This document shows positions 21,201-32,178 of a stretch of DNA of 64,000 bases, in pieces. The first letter of the stretch is position 1; each line of letters starts with the position of its first letter. This DNA comes from Phorcus lineatus. Its lineage: Eukaryota > Mollusca > Gastropoda > Trochida > Trochidae. The notes under the pieces are model-generated. The model had not been told where the DNA came from, did not search any database, and was given only the letters and a program-made list of their open reading frames with translations. The position numbers and the translations under genes were made by a program. The DNA lies in the NCBI GenBank assembly GCA_921293015.1, contig OV121081.1, positions 682,001 through 746,000 of the forward strand, written 5' to 3'.

Positions 21201-24200
21201 GTAACTTCTTTTTCAAAGGGGTTCGTGTTATATAGCATTTTCATAGTTCTCAATATAGCACATGGCAAATGTAAAATTCAGCGCTCATGTAACGTTTTTT
21301 GTATGTTTTCATGCCCTGTATATGCATGATGGGCCGGTGGCCCCTAAACCTGAATGAAAAGCATTCATCAAATCTATACTTGGGTCTGCTCATATTGAAC
21401 ACAGTCAAATGTAAGATCTTATTTAAATTACACATAATTAAAAACAACCATATTCTAATAATGCATTGTAGTTCAAAATATTAGATTGACAGCAAAAGTA
21501 ACCTCGTTTGATTTATTTCCGGGTTCGGAAAATTCGTGCCCGCCATTTACGATTGTCATGTCAAACATTTCATGGTTAGAATACTTTTATTGTATAGAAA
21601 ATATTTCGCAAATATCCTATTGTCTCTGTAAAACTGAAATGGCAATCTAAATATAATTCTTAAACAAACATTTAGCATAAACACATTACACGTTACTGTC
21701 GCTCAAGGCATTTTGCATTGAACATCGACATACAGAGCTATCAACAAGGACGGAAATTCCGCAGCGCCACCTATGACGCAGTTTCGTATCAGGGTTCCCC
21801 ATTGATGTCTTAGCGTACGGATAACAACATCCAAACAAATTGTGCATGACCTACCTGCAATGGGTCCGCCGATGAGAGCCCCGATTCCACTAAGCGTCTC
21901 AGAGTATCCGACAGCCATGGCGTATCTCTCGGTCCCCGCTATCTCGAACATGAGGGACGGATACGAGACGGATACTGCCCCAAAGGGTAACCCATAACAC
22001 ACAACAGCTCCAAGCAGGAATGTTAGCGTGTCCGCCCAGGCTAGGAGCAGAACGCTGAGAGATATCATCAGTCCAAGGGTAGCGAATATCATAATCTGAG
22101 TTACTTTGAAGAAAGGGCGGAGGAAGAGGTAGAGAAAACGCCCTGCGAGGTTACAGAAGCCAATAAGGGAGAGCAGGAGAGAACCCGTTTGGGCATCGAA
22201 ACCTTTAGAGATGGTCATGTCAACTAGGAAGAAGTTAATGGAAGGAAACATGGCGGTTATCAACACAACATTCATTGCTAGGATTATAAAAGTGATGTCA
22301 TTGAATATTTCAAGATGCAAGCTTCCGAAAAAGATCTTTAATCGATCATGCGGTCTACTAGAATTGGTTAAAGTATTCTTGTTGTTGTCTTTGCTATTTA
22401 AAGGATTCTTTTGATGTTCTAGGTGACTTCCTTTCATTGAGTATGTTTCTGAATGGGAACTTGGTTGAAGAGCACAATTTGAAACTCTGTCTAACGCTTT
22501 TGTGTTGAAAGAAATAGGACTTTGGTAATCATGGATGTTTTCATCGACACACGGGGCATTGACATTCTCTGGCTGTTCTGAAGAAATGACATCATTGGTT
22601 GCGTTATCGTTGCTTTGGACATTGAAGCTGGGAAAAATTTTATCAATTGAACAAACTTCATTAGATACTGGTGTTTCCATATTTCTTGTTGTCATTTCCA
22701 TCATCTTTTCTTTCTTTATTCGATGCGAGTCAGCACTCTGAGAAACGTTATGTTCAGTTGGACATGACATGGAATCTTTCAAAACGCTATTTCCTAAACT
22801 GTTTGACTTCATAGCGAACTCATCTCCACACGGCACACCATCTGTGAAGGCAGTATTCACATATACATTGGTGTCAATACCGCCAGTGCTCGTCGGCATC
22901 CCAGCACCAAGTTCCCCTGTGCCAGAACCTTCCACACATGAAGCACCAATAACACGTGTCTCTGGAAGCGCATTGCCAGCAGCAGTAGGATGGGGAGCGT
23001 CTTCGGCTTGATGACCACTCCTCCTGTTGGTCGTAGAATCAACGTGTTTATCAACTGAATCAAGTCCCTCTTCTACCTGTACTTCTAACCTCTTAGTCCT
23101 TTTGTTATATCTATGAATATCTTCTCCAAGCACGGATAGTAACATGCCAATGGGCGTGGCTTGTAGCACAACCCCGCCCAATATGAGGAACGTTCCTCTC
23201 CACCCGAACTGCTCGACCAATAGTGAGTTCAAGACAGGAAACACAAGGGCGCCAACGCCTGGTCCAATACTGACGATGGTAAGCGCTAGGTTCCTTCTAC
23301 TGTTGAACATCTCTCCCACTATAATCAGAGGCACCATCGAAGTGGTACACAGACCTAATCCTGAAATATCGATTTCTAGTTTATTTACAAATCTCCATAA
23401 AAGAAAGTTGATACCAAAGCATTTAAGGTATTGGAAGGTATTTCTTTAAGAAAAATCTGTTAAACTTAGGTGAATAAAGAACAATTGAAAACGATTTCTT
23501 CTCATATGATGTCATACAGGAAGAAAGCATCGGCTTTCACATACATGTATGATTAAATGCATGTCCACCTATCCAAATTTATAAAAAGTCTAAAAAGGTG
23601 GTTAGACCAATAAATGATTCACCTGTGACGATCCCTACAGCAAAAACGAGGACAGAGATGTTCGGCGCGAAAGCACTTCCAACCAATCCAGATGCAGCAA
23701 CCACGCCCCCTATCACGCACACTCGCCCCGCCCCCACATTCCTTATTACATGACTAGCCACAGCTCCTGAATGAATGTTGATGTTTCGTGCAATTTATCA
23801 ATACGTAAGAAATAACAAACAAATTCACCAAAAGAAGTTCAATGAAACAAATCTTATTAGAGTAAGCAGAATTCTTAAAATATTGTGAAAGTGTTTTGGC
23901 AGATTATGCTGAAGTATACACTTCTCGATATCATTGCATTATATCAGAATTAGTACTGCAAAGACAATGAATGTCTTATGTACCATTTCAAAGCGTTTTT
24001 AGGTACTTACAGCATACAAAAAATGACACACAACATCTACATCACATGTTTTCATTGGTTAAATTTTTACCCGAACCCATCGACCGATGAAAATTGCATT
24101 TGTTACATTGAATGGGATTAACATTCTAATTACATCAGTGCTACAAGACAAGTACCTGTCCCAAAGACTATGCCCATGCACACAGACTGTATGAGAGAGC

Positions 24201-25339
24201 CTGTGGCCCTGGTGGACTGGAAGGTGTCGAGTATATCTACAAACAGAACACCGAGACCCGCCATGAACCCCAGCACGTTCATCAACATTAGGAAGCAACA
24301 GCCCACCAACGCACACTGCTTCACCACCAGGGAGATCGGTGGATGAGAGTTATCTCCCTTTCCACTGCAAAACACACAAAAAACCATCAAACCTTTGATA
24401 AACCGTCTAATCTTTTAGATTTGGTTTAACACTTTTCAAAATGAAAATGAGTAATTTTGAAAAAATGACCTTATTTCATTACATAATGATACATTATAGT
24501 TACATCATTGTTGATTTTTATTTGGACCAGAAGGACCCTGCCTTTTGTAACCGACTAACCTAAACGTTTTATTGCCTAACGGTTTCAAATAGCGGGATGG
24601 CAAATCTGGAAACTCTCCTATCAGACTCTAGATTACATTCATATTCATTATCTTAAACTAACGACAGGCTTCATGGAAAACAAATTCTGTTACATAAGTC
24701 TATAAGAATTATACATTCAATTTGAGCCCAATCTCGTTGAAATACGATCTTACGTAGAATGTACATGGGTTCATCAATCAATCACCATATCACCCTTAAA
24801 ATGAAAAGAAGAAATAGCTTTACAGGTACGTGTTTCAAATGGGGGACATGTTTTTGAGGTTTGCTAAATGACCCGGTGCCCTGTGGTATGATGGCCGTTA
24901 CTGTGACTTATCATTTTACATAAATTAAACCAATCACAAGCCTGCATGGATACTGATTCGTGCCGACAATCCCTGTCCAATGAGCTTTAGTTTTCTGTCG
25001 ATGACACTTTGGACATCCAAACAAGACGAAATGAAGCTATTAGTATTTTTAGGTGTGGGAGTTAGGTCAACGTTAATAACGCACTAGAGAAATTGTAATA
25101 AGTTTCATCACCGTCATCAAATGCTGTTATACTCTGAAGACTTAAGCTACCATCGTGGTCGAACGATTTCCTTTAACATTTTTAACTTTCCTAATTCACC
25201 ATTTATTTTAACAAAATCAGACGTTATTCTTTGTAAGAATTATATTTTCTTCACGCTTAATAGACAAAACTGTTTTTTCAACAGATCATTATAAATAAGT
25301 TAATTTCACTTACCTCTTTAAATCTGTATTAAGAACCAT
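18213..25339 (-). CDS. Monocarboxylate transporter-like protein (SLC16/MFS, 669 aa)
   Basis: CDS exons on the minus strand: 25339-25314, 24364-24156, 23766-23623, 23360-21855 and 18337-18213. Phases are 2,1,1,1 and the joins give 670 codons with no internal stop. The start ATG has context ACAAGATGG. Six N-terminal and six C-terminal membrane segments flank a cytoplasmic loop of about 270 residues (about 205-475), long for the family. Family marks: the segment FNSRRNLALTIVSIGPGVG resembles the TM5 motif of SLC16 (YFxKRRxLAxGxAxxG); GRFLYLFLRPFF and the GALIGGPIAG segment split by the last intron are typical of TM8 and TM11. The TM1 motif (D/E-G-G-W-G-W) is not preserved; the sequence there is CALVGCCFLML. 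SLC16 proteins carry lactate, ketone bodies, aromatic amino acids or thyroid hormone across the plasma membrane; the substrate here cannot be read. The last intron (3.5 kb) holds an antisense LINE. Confidence 0.88.
18565..18690. repeat. Imperfect foldback element (MITE-like)
   Basis: The arms TTCATGCCCATGACATA (left) and its imperfect complement TATGTTATGGGCACGAA (right) enclose GTGCC...GGCAC inner arms and the core TCACCCGAGCGAGTGCG. It lies in the last intron of the SLC16-like gene. It shares the TCACCCGAGC core with 8755-8819. Confidence 0.6.
19895..21360 (+). mobile_element. LINE reverse transcriptase relic, antisense in intron
   Basis: The plus strand encodes fragments of a non-LTR retrotransposon ORF2: AFIDLKGAFDLVYRNGLF (about 19922-19975), GVRQGCQLSPFLFSFFINDI (about 20095-20155), CDKWKLTVNIDKSKVVVFRNGG (about 20257-20325, listed to mark the block), NCKYLGVQLSSSG, and a C-terminal CSLC...IEDEFHFCLVCPFY segment (about 20998-21060). 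The stretch that should carry the YADD catalytic box between 20160 and 20230 is deleted, and several stops and frameshifts occur. The 3' UTR-like ATGATGGGCCGGTGGCCC near 21326 marks the end. The clade is not resolved. Confidence 0.75.
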
Positions 25340-25445
25340 CTTGTTTCCCCGGCAGTTTCTCTCGGTTCTCTTTAGTTATATCCTATACTTATATGGAGTA
25401 GACGTCTCTCGTCTCAGACACATTTTAATTGAGGGTTGTGTCTGG

Positions 25446-25453
25446 GTTTTATA
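25446..25453 (-). promoter_or_regulatory. TATA box of the SLC16-like gene
   Basis: On the minus strand TATAAAAC lies 107 bp upstream of the start codon at 25339, predicting a start site near 25415-25422 and a 5' UTR of about 80 nt with no intron. The position fits the gene model well. Confidence 0.6.
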
Positions 25454-25612
25454 CTAAAAGTTATTTCACAAGACGTTGCAATACACAGTAAGGCATTTCT
25501 TGATTGACCATTTCGTGTTTTGAATACACAATGAAACCGTTACGCATGTATATCCTGTTTCCTGATAAATTACTGGATGTTCTGTTGCATCTCACTGTAC
25601 TACCACGATATA

Positions 25613-26889
25613 CGAAGGTTGTCCCAAAAGTATCCGGCCTGAATATGAAAACATGCCTGAAACGCAACCATACTGTGCGTGCATGAAGAACATTCATTGA
25701 CGTGTTAATGGTAAAAAATCACAAGATGCATATTTTTAAATTGCATATAATAGCCTGTCATTCAAAGGTACCCTCACATCTTTTACCAAAATGGAGAAAA
25801 GTGAATGTAGAGCTGTTATCAAATATCTGAGTTTTAACAAATACACTCGAAAGGAAATTCATGGGGATATTTTACAAACATTATGTGACTCTGCTCCTTC
25901 ATATAGCACCATTAAACATTGGTGTGCTGACATTAAACGGGGCAGAGTAAGCACTAAAGACGAGCCCCGTCCTGGTCGTCCATCTGATGTCGCCACAGGG
26001 GAACACATTGAGGCTGTTCTTGACACAATAATGCAAGATAGGCGAGTGACTATCAGATAATTAGCTGATACTCACCACATCAGTAAAACATCAGTTGAAC
26101 GAACTATACATGAACATTTACATATGAAAAAGGTATCAGCACACTGGGTCCCCAGAAAGTTATGTGAGGAGCAAAAGCGAAAACGTCAATCAGCAAGTTC
26201 TTGAGTATCGCGCAGACCCAGAATCATTTTACGCTCATGTCGTTACTCAAGATGAAACCTGGGTTCATCAGTTTGATCCTGAGACAAAAAGCCAAAGCAT
26301 GCAATGGAAACACAGCACATTACCCACCCCTAAAAAGTTCATATCTTGTTCCTCCAGTGGGAAGGTCATGTCATCCGTTTTTGGGACTCTCAGGGTGTAA
26401 TAATGATTGATTATTTAAAGAAAGGTTCTACAATCGATGGCACTTACTACGCAAATGAACTACGACAATTACGAGAAACAAAGAGAAACGAAGCGGTAAA
26501 CTGCGCAAAGGTGTGTGGCTGTTGCAGGACAATACTCCCGTTCACACCGCCCAAATTGCAGTCAGTGCAGCTCAGGATTGTGGGTTTAGGATTCTCACCC
26601 AGCCTGCCTATTCTCCAGACATAGCCCCCTCAGACTTCTTCCTCTTCCCTCGACTGAAACAGAGCTGCTTGGCCAAAGGTTTGAGACTAACGATGACGTC
26701 ATTGCTGCAGTAGAGCAGTTTTTGGGTTCTCGTGATAAGAAGTGGTTTTCAGAGTGGTTGCAGATGTTACAATAACGCTGGAGCAAATGCATTGAGGTCA
26801 AAGGTGATTATGTCGAAATATAAGTCATAAACATTTGAATGTTTCTTTGGTTTTGATGGTCAGGCCGGAAATATTTGGGACACCCCTCA
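25613..26889 (+). mobile_element. Mariner transposon copy 1 (DD34D), inactive
   Basis: TIRs of about 35 bp share the GTCCCAAA...CCGGCCTGA core and begin CGAAGG on the left; TA flanks both ends (25611-25612 and 26890-26891). A transposase starts at ATG 25791 (MEKSECRAVIKYLSF) with the HTH region and the GRPS linker. Stops and frameshifts follow near 26057, 26160, 26335 and 26500. Catalytic blocks remain readable: TQDETWVHQF, WLLQDNTPVH and YSPDIAPSDFFLFPRLK, with 34 residues between the second and third Asp. The copy is dead. It sits about 160 bp upstream of the SLC16-like TATA box. Confidence 0.92.
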
Positions 26890-27757
26890 TACACATCTTA
26901 CTTGGCAGGACTCTTTTGGTGTAACCTTTGTCGATACTTTTTTGTCGATTTTGTTTTCATTTCATTTTCAAAATAGTTTTCATTATTCAATCACCATAGA
27001 CGTTCCTCTTCATCGTTAGTGATATCCTCCAAGAAGAAGTCGTTTTCGATTAAAATATTGAATCATGATGATTTGTTTTTAAAAAAGTATTGGTGCAAAC
27101 ACCCACCTTGTTTCTACATTCGAAGTCGGTCCGCACTCGAAGTCCTGAATGAAACTGGCTCTCTAACTAGACAGACTTGTCAGTAGGAGATTTGAAATGA
27201 TGTTTGATTCGATAGATATAAGAATGGTATATCCGTGTTATGTTATTTTTTACAGAGGGAGTTTCAGTGAATCGAGAAATACAGCCCACCTATAACAGAT
27301 GTTACGTGGGGAAAATAACTTTTTAAACGTCTTTGGGTTGAGAATAAGTCTTCATTATATCAAAACAATGATCCTGGTTCTTTATTCCATTCTTGTAGAA
27401 CTTCTTGTCTTGGTTCATTGGGAATACATTATGACATACAACATCTTGATTGGATTTAATAAAAGAAAATTTTACAGCAACTCTGTTTCCAACTGGTCAT
27501 TCTGTCTGTTGTTTCAATCGCTGACAAAATTAACACAATCCCCAAAAATCTTCTTCATGGTCTGTACGGATTTCATCATAACATTCTTCTTTCAAAGGGA
27601 TGTTCAAGCCATATCTTTAAACCTTAGCCCTATTCAAAGTGGATCAATTTCTGAGCTAAAAATACAGAATCCTGCTTGGATGAAATAAAAGTAAGTTATC
27701 CAATCAGGATGGCTGTTTCAAACTAGGCATATGGTCTGTTGCCTCTACCGCTGACGT
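26890..27757. other. Noncoding stretch between mariner and satellite
   Basis: An open frame of 129 codons (27299-27688, plus strand) is hydrophobic and AT-rich. I do not recognise it and regard it as probably spurious or decayed. Nothing else is seen. Confidence 0.4.
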
Positions 27758-30700
27758 CACTAGAGTCCCTCACTAGTGCTATGTTAACAGTTTCCTTACC
27801 GCACTAGAGCCATCGCCAGTGCTATGTTAACAGTTTCCTTACAACACTAGAGCCCCTCGCCAGTGCTATGTTAACAGTTTCCTTATCGCACTAGAGTCCC
27901 TCACTAGTGCTATGTTAACAGTTTCCTTACAGCACTAGAGTCCCTCACTAGTGCTATGTTAACAGTTTCCTTACCGCACTAGAGCCCCTCGCCAGTGCTA
28001 TGTTAACAGTTTCCTTACCGCACTAGAGTCATCGCCAGTGCTATGTTAACAGTTTCCTTACAACACTAGAGTCCCTCACTAGTGCTATGTTAACAGTTTC
28101 CTTACCGCACTAGAGTCCCTCGCCAGTGCTATGTTAACAGTTTCCTTACCGCACTAGAGTCTCTCACTAGTGCTATGTTAACAGTTTCCTTACCGCACTA
28201 GAGCCATCGCCAGTGCTATGTTAACAGTTTCCTTACAACACTAGAGCCCCTCGCCAGTGCTATGTTAACAGTTTCCTTGCCGCACTAGAGCCCCTCGCCA
28301 GTGCTATGTTAACAGTTTCCTTACAGCACTAGAGTCCCTCACTAGTGCTATGTTAACAGTTTCCTTACCGCACTAGAGCCCCTCGCCAGTGCTATGTTAA
28401 CAGTTTCCTTACAACACTAGAGCCCCTCGCCAGTGCTATGTTAACAGTTTCCTTGCCGCACTAGAGCCCCTCGCCAGTGCTATGTTAACAGTTTCCTTAC
28501 AGCACTAGAGTCTCTCACTAGTGCTATGTTAACAGTTTCCTTACCGCACTAGAGCCCCTCGCCAGTGCTATGTTAACAGTTTCCTTACAACACTAGAGTC
28601 CCTCACTAGTGCTATGTTAACAGTTTCCTTACCGCACTAGAGTCCCTCACTAGTGCTATGTTAACAGTTTCCTTACCGCACTAGAGTCCCTCACTAGTGC
28701 TATGTTAACAGTTTCCTTACCGCACTAGAGCCATCGCCAGTGCTATGTTAACAGTATCCTTACAACACTGGAGCCCCTCGCCAGTGCTATGTTAACAGTT
28801 TCCTTATCGCACTAGAGTCCCTCACTAGTGCTATGTTAACAGTTTCCTTACAGCACTAGAGTCCCTCACTAGTGCTATGTTAACAGTTTACTTACCGCAC
28901 TAGAGCCCCTCGCCAGTGCTATGTTAACAGTTTCCTTACCGCACTAGAGTCATCGCCAGTGCTATGTTAACAGTTTCCTTACAACACTAGAGTCCCTCAC
29001 CAGTACTATGTTAACAGTTTCCTTACCGCACTAGAGTCCCTCGCCAGTGCTATGTTAACAGTTTCCTTACAGCACTAGAGTCCCTCACTAGTGCTATGTT
29101 AACAGTTTCCTTACCGCACTAGAGCCCCTCGCCAGAGCTATGTTAACAGTTTCCTTGCCGCACTAGAGCCCCTCGCCAGTGCTATGTTAACAGTTTCCTT
29201 ACAGCACTAGAGTCCCTCACTAGTGCTATGTTAACAGTTTCCTTACCGCACTAGAGCCCCTCGCCAGTGCTATGTTAACAGTTTCCTTACAACACTAGAG
29301 CCCCTCGCCAGTGCTATGTTAACAGTTTCCTTGCCGCACTAGAGCCCCTCGCCAGTGCTATGTTAACAGTTTCCTTACAACACTAGAGTCCCTCACTAGT
29401 GCTATGTTAACAGTTTCCTTACCGCACTAGAGTCCCTCGCCAGTGCTATGTTAACAGTTTCCTTACCGCACTAGAGTCTCTCACTAGTGCTATGTTAACA
29501 GTTTCCTTACCGCACTAGAGCCATCGCCAGTGCTATGTTAACAGTTTCCTTACAACACTAGAGCCCCTCGCCAGTGCTATGTTAACAGTTTCCTTGCCGC
29601 ACTAGAGCCCCTCGCCAGTGCTATGTTAACAGTTTCCTTACAGCACTAGAGTCCCTCACTAGTGCTATGTTAACAGTTTCCTTACCGCACTAGAGCCCCT
29701 CGCCAGTGCTATGTTAACAGTTTCCTTACAACACTAGAGTCCCTCACTAGTGCTATGTTAATAGTTTCCTTACCGCACTAGAGTCCCTCACTAGTGCTAT
29801 GTTAACAGTTTCCTTACCGCACTAGAGCCATCGCCAGTGCTATGTTAACAGTTTCCTTACAACACTGGAGCCCCTCGCCAGTGCTATGTTAACAGTTTCC
29901 TTACCGCACTAGAGTCCCTCACTAGTGCTATGTTAACAGTTTCCTTACAGCACTAGAGTCCCTCACTAGTGCTATGTTAACAGTTTACTTACCGCACTAG
30001 AGCCCCTCGCCAGTGCTATGTTAACAGTTTCCTTACCGCACTAGAGTCATCGCCAGTGCTATGTTAACAGTTTCCTTACAACACTAGAGTCCCTCACCAG
30101 TGCTATGTTAACAGTTTCCTTACCGCACTAGAGTCCCTCGCCAGTGCTATGTTAACAGTTTCCTTACAGCACTAGAGTCTCTCACTAGTGCTATGTTAAC
30201 AGTTTCCTTACCGCACTAGAGCCCCTCGCCAGTGCTATGTTAACAGTTTCCTTACCGCACTAGAGTCATCGCCAGTGCTATGTTAACAGTTTCCTTACAA
30301 CACTAGAGTCCCTCACTAGTGCTATGTTAACAGTTTCCTTACCGCACTAGAGTCCCTCGCCAGTGCTATGTTAACAGTTTCCTTACAGCACTAGAGTCCC
30401 TCACTAGTGCTATGTTAACAGTTTCCTTACCGCACTAGAGCCATCGCCAGTGCTATGTTAACAGTTTCCTTACAACAATAGAGCCCCTCGCCAGTGCTAT
30501 GTTAACAGTTTCCTTACCGCACTAGAGCCCCTCGCCAGTGCTATGTTAACAGTTTCCTTACCGCACTAGAGCCATCGCCAGTGCTATGTTAACAATTTCC
30601 TTACAGCACTAGAGTCCCTCACTAGTGCTATGTTAACAGTTTCCTTACCGCACTAGAGCTATCGCCAGTGCTATGTTAACAGTTTCCTTACAGCACTAGA

Positions 30701-30840
30701 GTCCCTCGCCAGTGCTATGTTAACAGTTTCCTTACAACACTAGAGTCCCTCGCCAGTACTATGTTAACAGTTTCCTTACAACACTAGAGTCCCTCACCAG
30801 TGCTATGTTAACAGTTTCCTTACAACACTAGAGTCCCTCA
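27758..30840. repeat. 44-bp satellite array, about 71 monomers, with higher-order repeats
   Basis: The monomer core is GTGCTATGTTAACAGTTTCC, followed by TTACCGCACTAGAG and a variable 8-10 bp linker. Linkers fall into classes (TCCCTCACTA, CCCCTCGCCA, CCATCGCCA, TCATCGCCA) and the pre-linker triplet into CCG, CAG, CAA, TCG and GCCG. The rare variants ACTGGAG (28767 and 29864) and AGTTTACTT (28886 and 29983) recur at exactly 1097 bp. This equals 25 monomers with three one-base-shorter units, so the array has higher-order structure. Each monomer with the CACTA linker contains GCACTAG...CTAGTGC, a 7-bp hairpin arm pair. There is no coding frame. Confidence 0.97.
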
Positions 30841-32178
30841 ATTTTGTCAAAATCGTATGTGACTGAGGTGGGACTTACCGTGATGTCAATGCCAAGATCG
30901 TTAGAAGATACGTTTACTTTAGCAATAATTAATAAACCATTGTCTTTTCTTTATTTTCTTTCTTAAATTCTTACATGAAAATTAACCACAAAGTCTCCAC
31001 ATGCTTTAATAAGTCTATCTAGACAGAATGGCTAAGACAAACACAAAGTAACATTCAGAATAAATAGCTCTCATTTTACAGGTTTATACATATACTATTA
31101 ACAATCATTTATAGAATCGAAACGGAAACAAACACATGTCACACATTTCTACATAGCACGGGAACAGATGACACTTTGTAGAAAATACATACAGTGTATA
31201 TTGGAATCAAGGCACATATTGACCATCCTTTACCTTTACAGGCAGATCCACTCATAGACCTTCTCATATCGGCACTTGCCTATTCAAACTATCTATTCTT
31301 GTCCAATCCAAAGACTTCAACTTTCCTAGCGGTCTGTCTATAAGAGAGATGACCAGTTTGAGTGTCAACTCTAAAGATTTCTATTCTAGTGCATTTAAGC
31401 CATTATCATACACATGGATATATTTCACACACATCGAGCGTTACCTCTTCTTTGAGTAATTATTGATTGTAGTTTAAAAACTGCATTCTGATAACCAACG
31501 TGATTTTACATACATTTTATAAGTAAAATCAAAACCCTCGGTGGCTACACTACTACATAGTCACTAATTCATGCTAACCACATGTTTCAATAGATTTACA
31601 TAGCAGTCGAAGAACTGCAACAAGTGGAGCATTCAGCGGAACCAACAGAAGGTAGTGTTCTCGTGTTTAGCAGGTGATCTGTGCTATATAAGCTACCTTT
31701 GCACTCATAAACAACCATAATCTGTGTAACTTATGTATAAAGTCAATTGAGGTGGATCTTGATGATTGAAATGTCCATATGATTTTTAAAGGTTAAAGGT
31801 CGTTCAACGGAGAGACCTTAATGATACTAATTGACTAAGCCACGTGTAGAGAGTCGTGCAGGCGATGATTTACTTCAAACGCCATTCGCAAAAACTTCCC
31901 TGAAGCTGTGAGGTTCTTGTTCAGGCTAGTTAAACACAGAGGCTCGAACAAACATAAGGCTATTCGTGCAAATGTATAATTTCTTCACAAAAAATATCTT
32001 TTGAAGTTGTTGATTCAGACTAAAAAATGCGAAAAACTATCAAACTATCATTCTGAAGAAATGATATCCGTATTCAACTTGACTTATGAATCGCGACCAG
32101 CACATTGAAACCCCGGTCATACATTAGATATTCAAAGGTTTGTGCACGAGGTCTATTCTTTTTACCAAACCAGAATTT
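30841..32178. other. Noncoding, 3' side of the GRIP-like gene
   Basis: AT-rich sequence without recognisable genes. The distal part near 32100-32178 is presumably 3' UTR of the minus-strand gene. Confidence 0.4.

Noticed and set aside
22211-23449. Several plus-strand open frames of 67-101 codons
   Set aside because: They lie antisense to the long fourth exon of the SLC16-like gene.
27299-27688. 129-codon plus-strand ORF as a gene
   Set aside because: AT-rich hydrophobic composition, no family resemblance, no splice or promoter context.
27758-30840. CRISPR-like array of regular repeats
   Set aside because: There are no unique spacers: the whole 44-bp unit repeats, in a eukaryotic context. 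It is a satellite.
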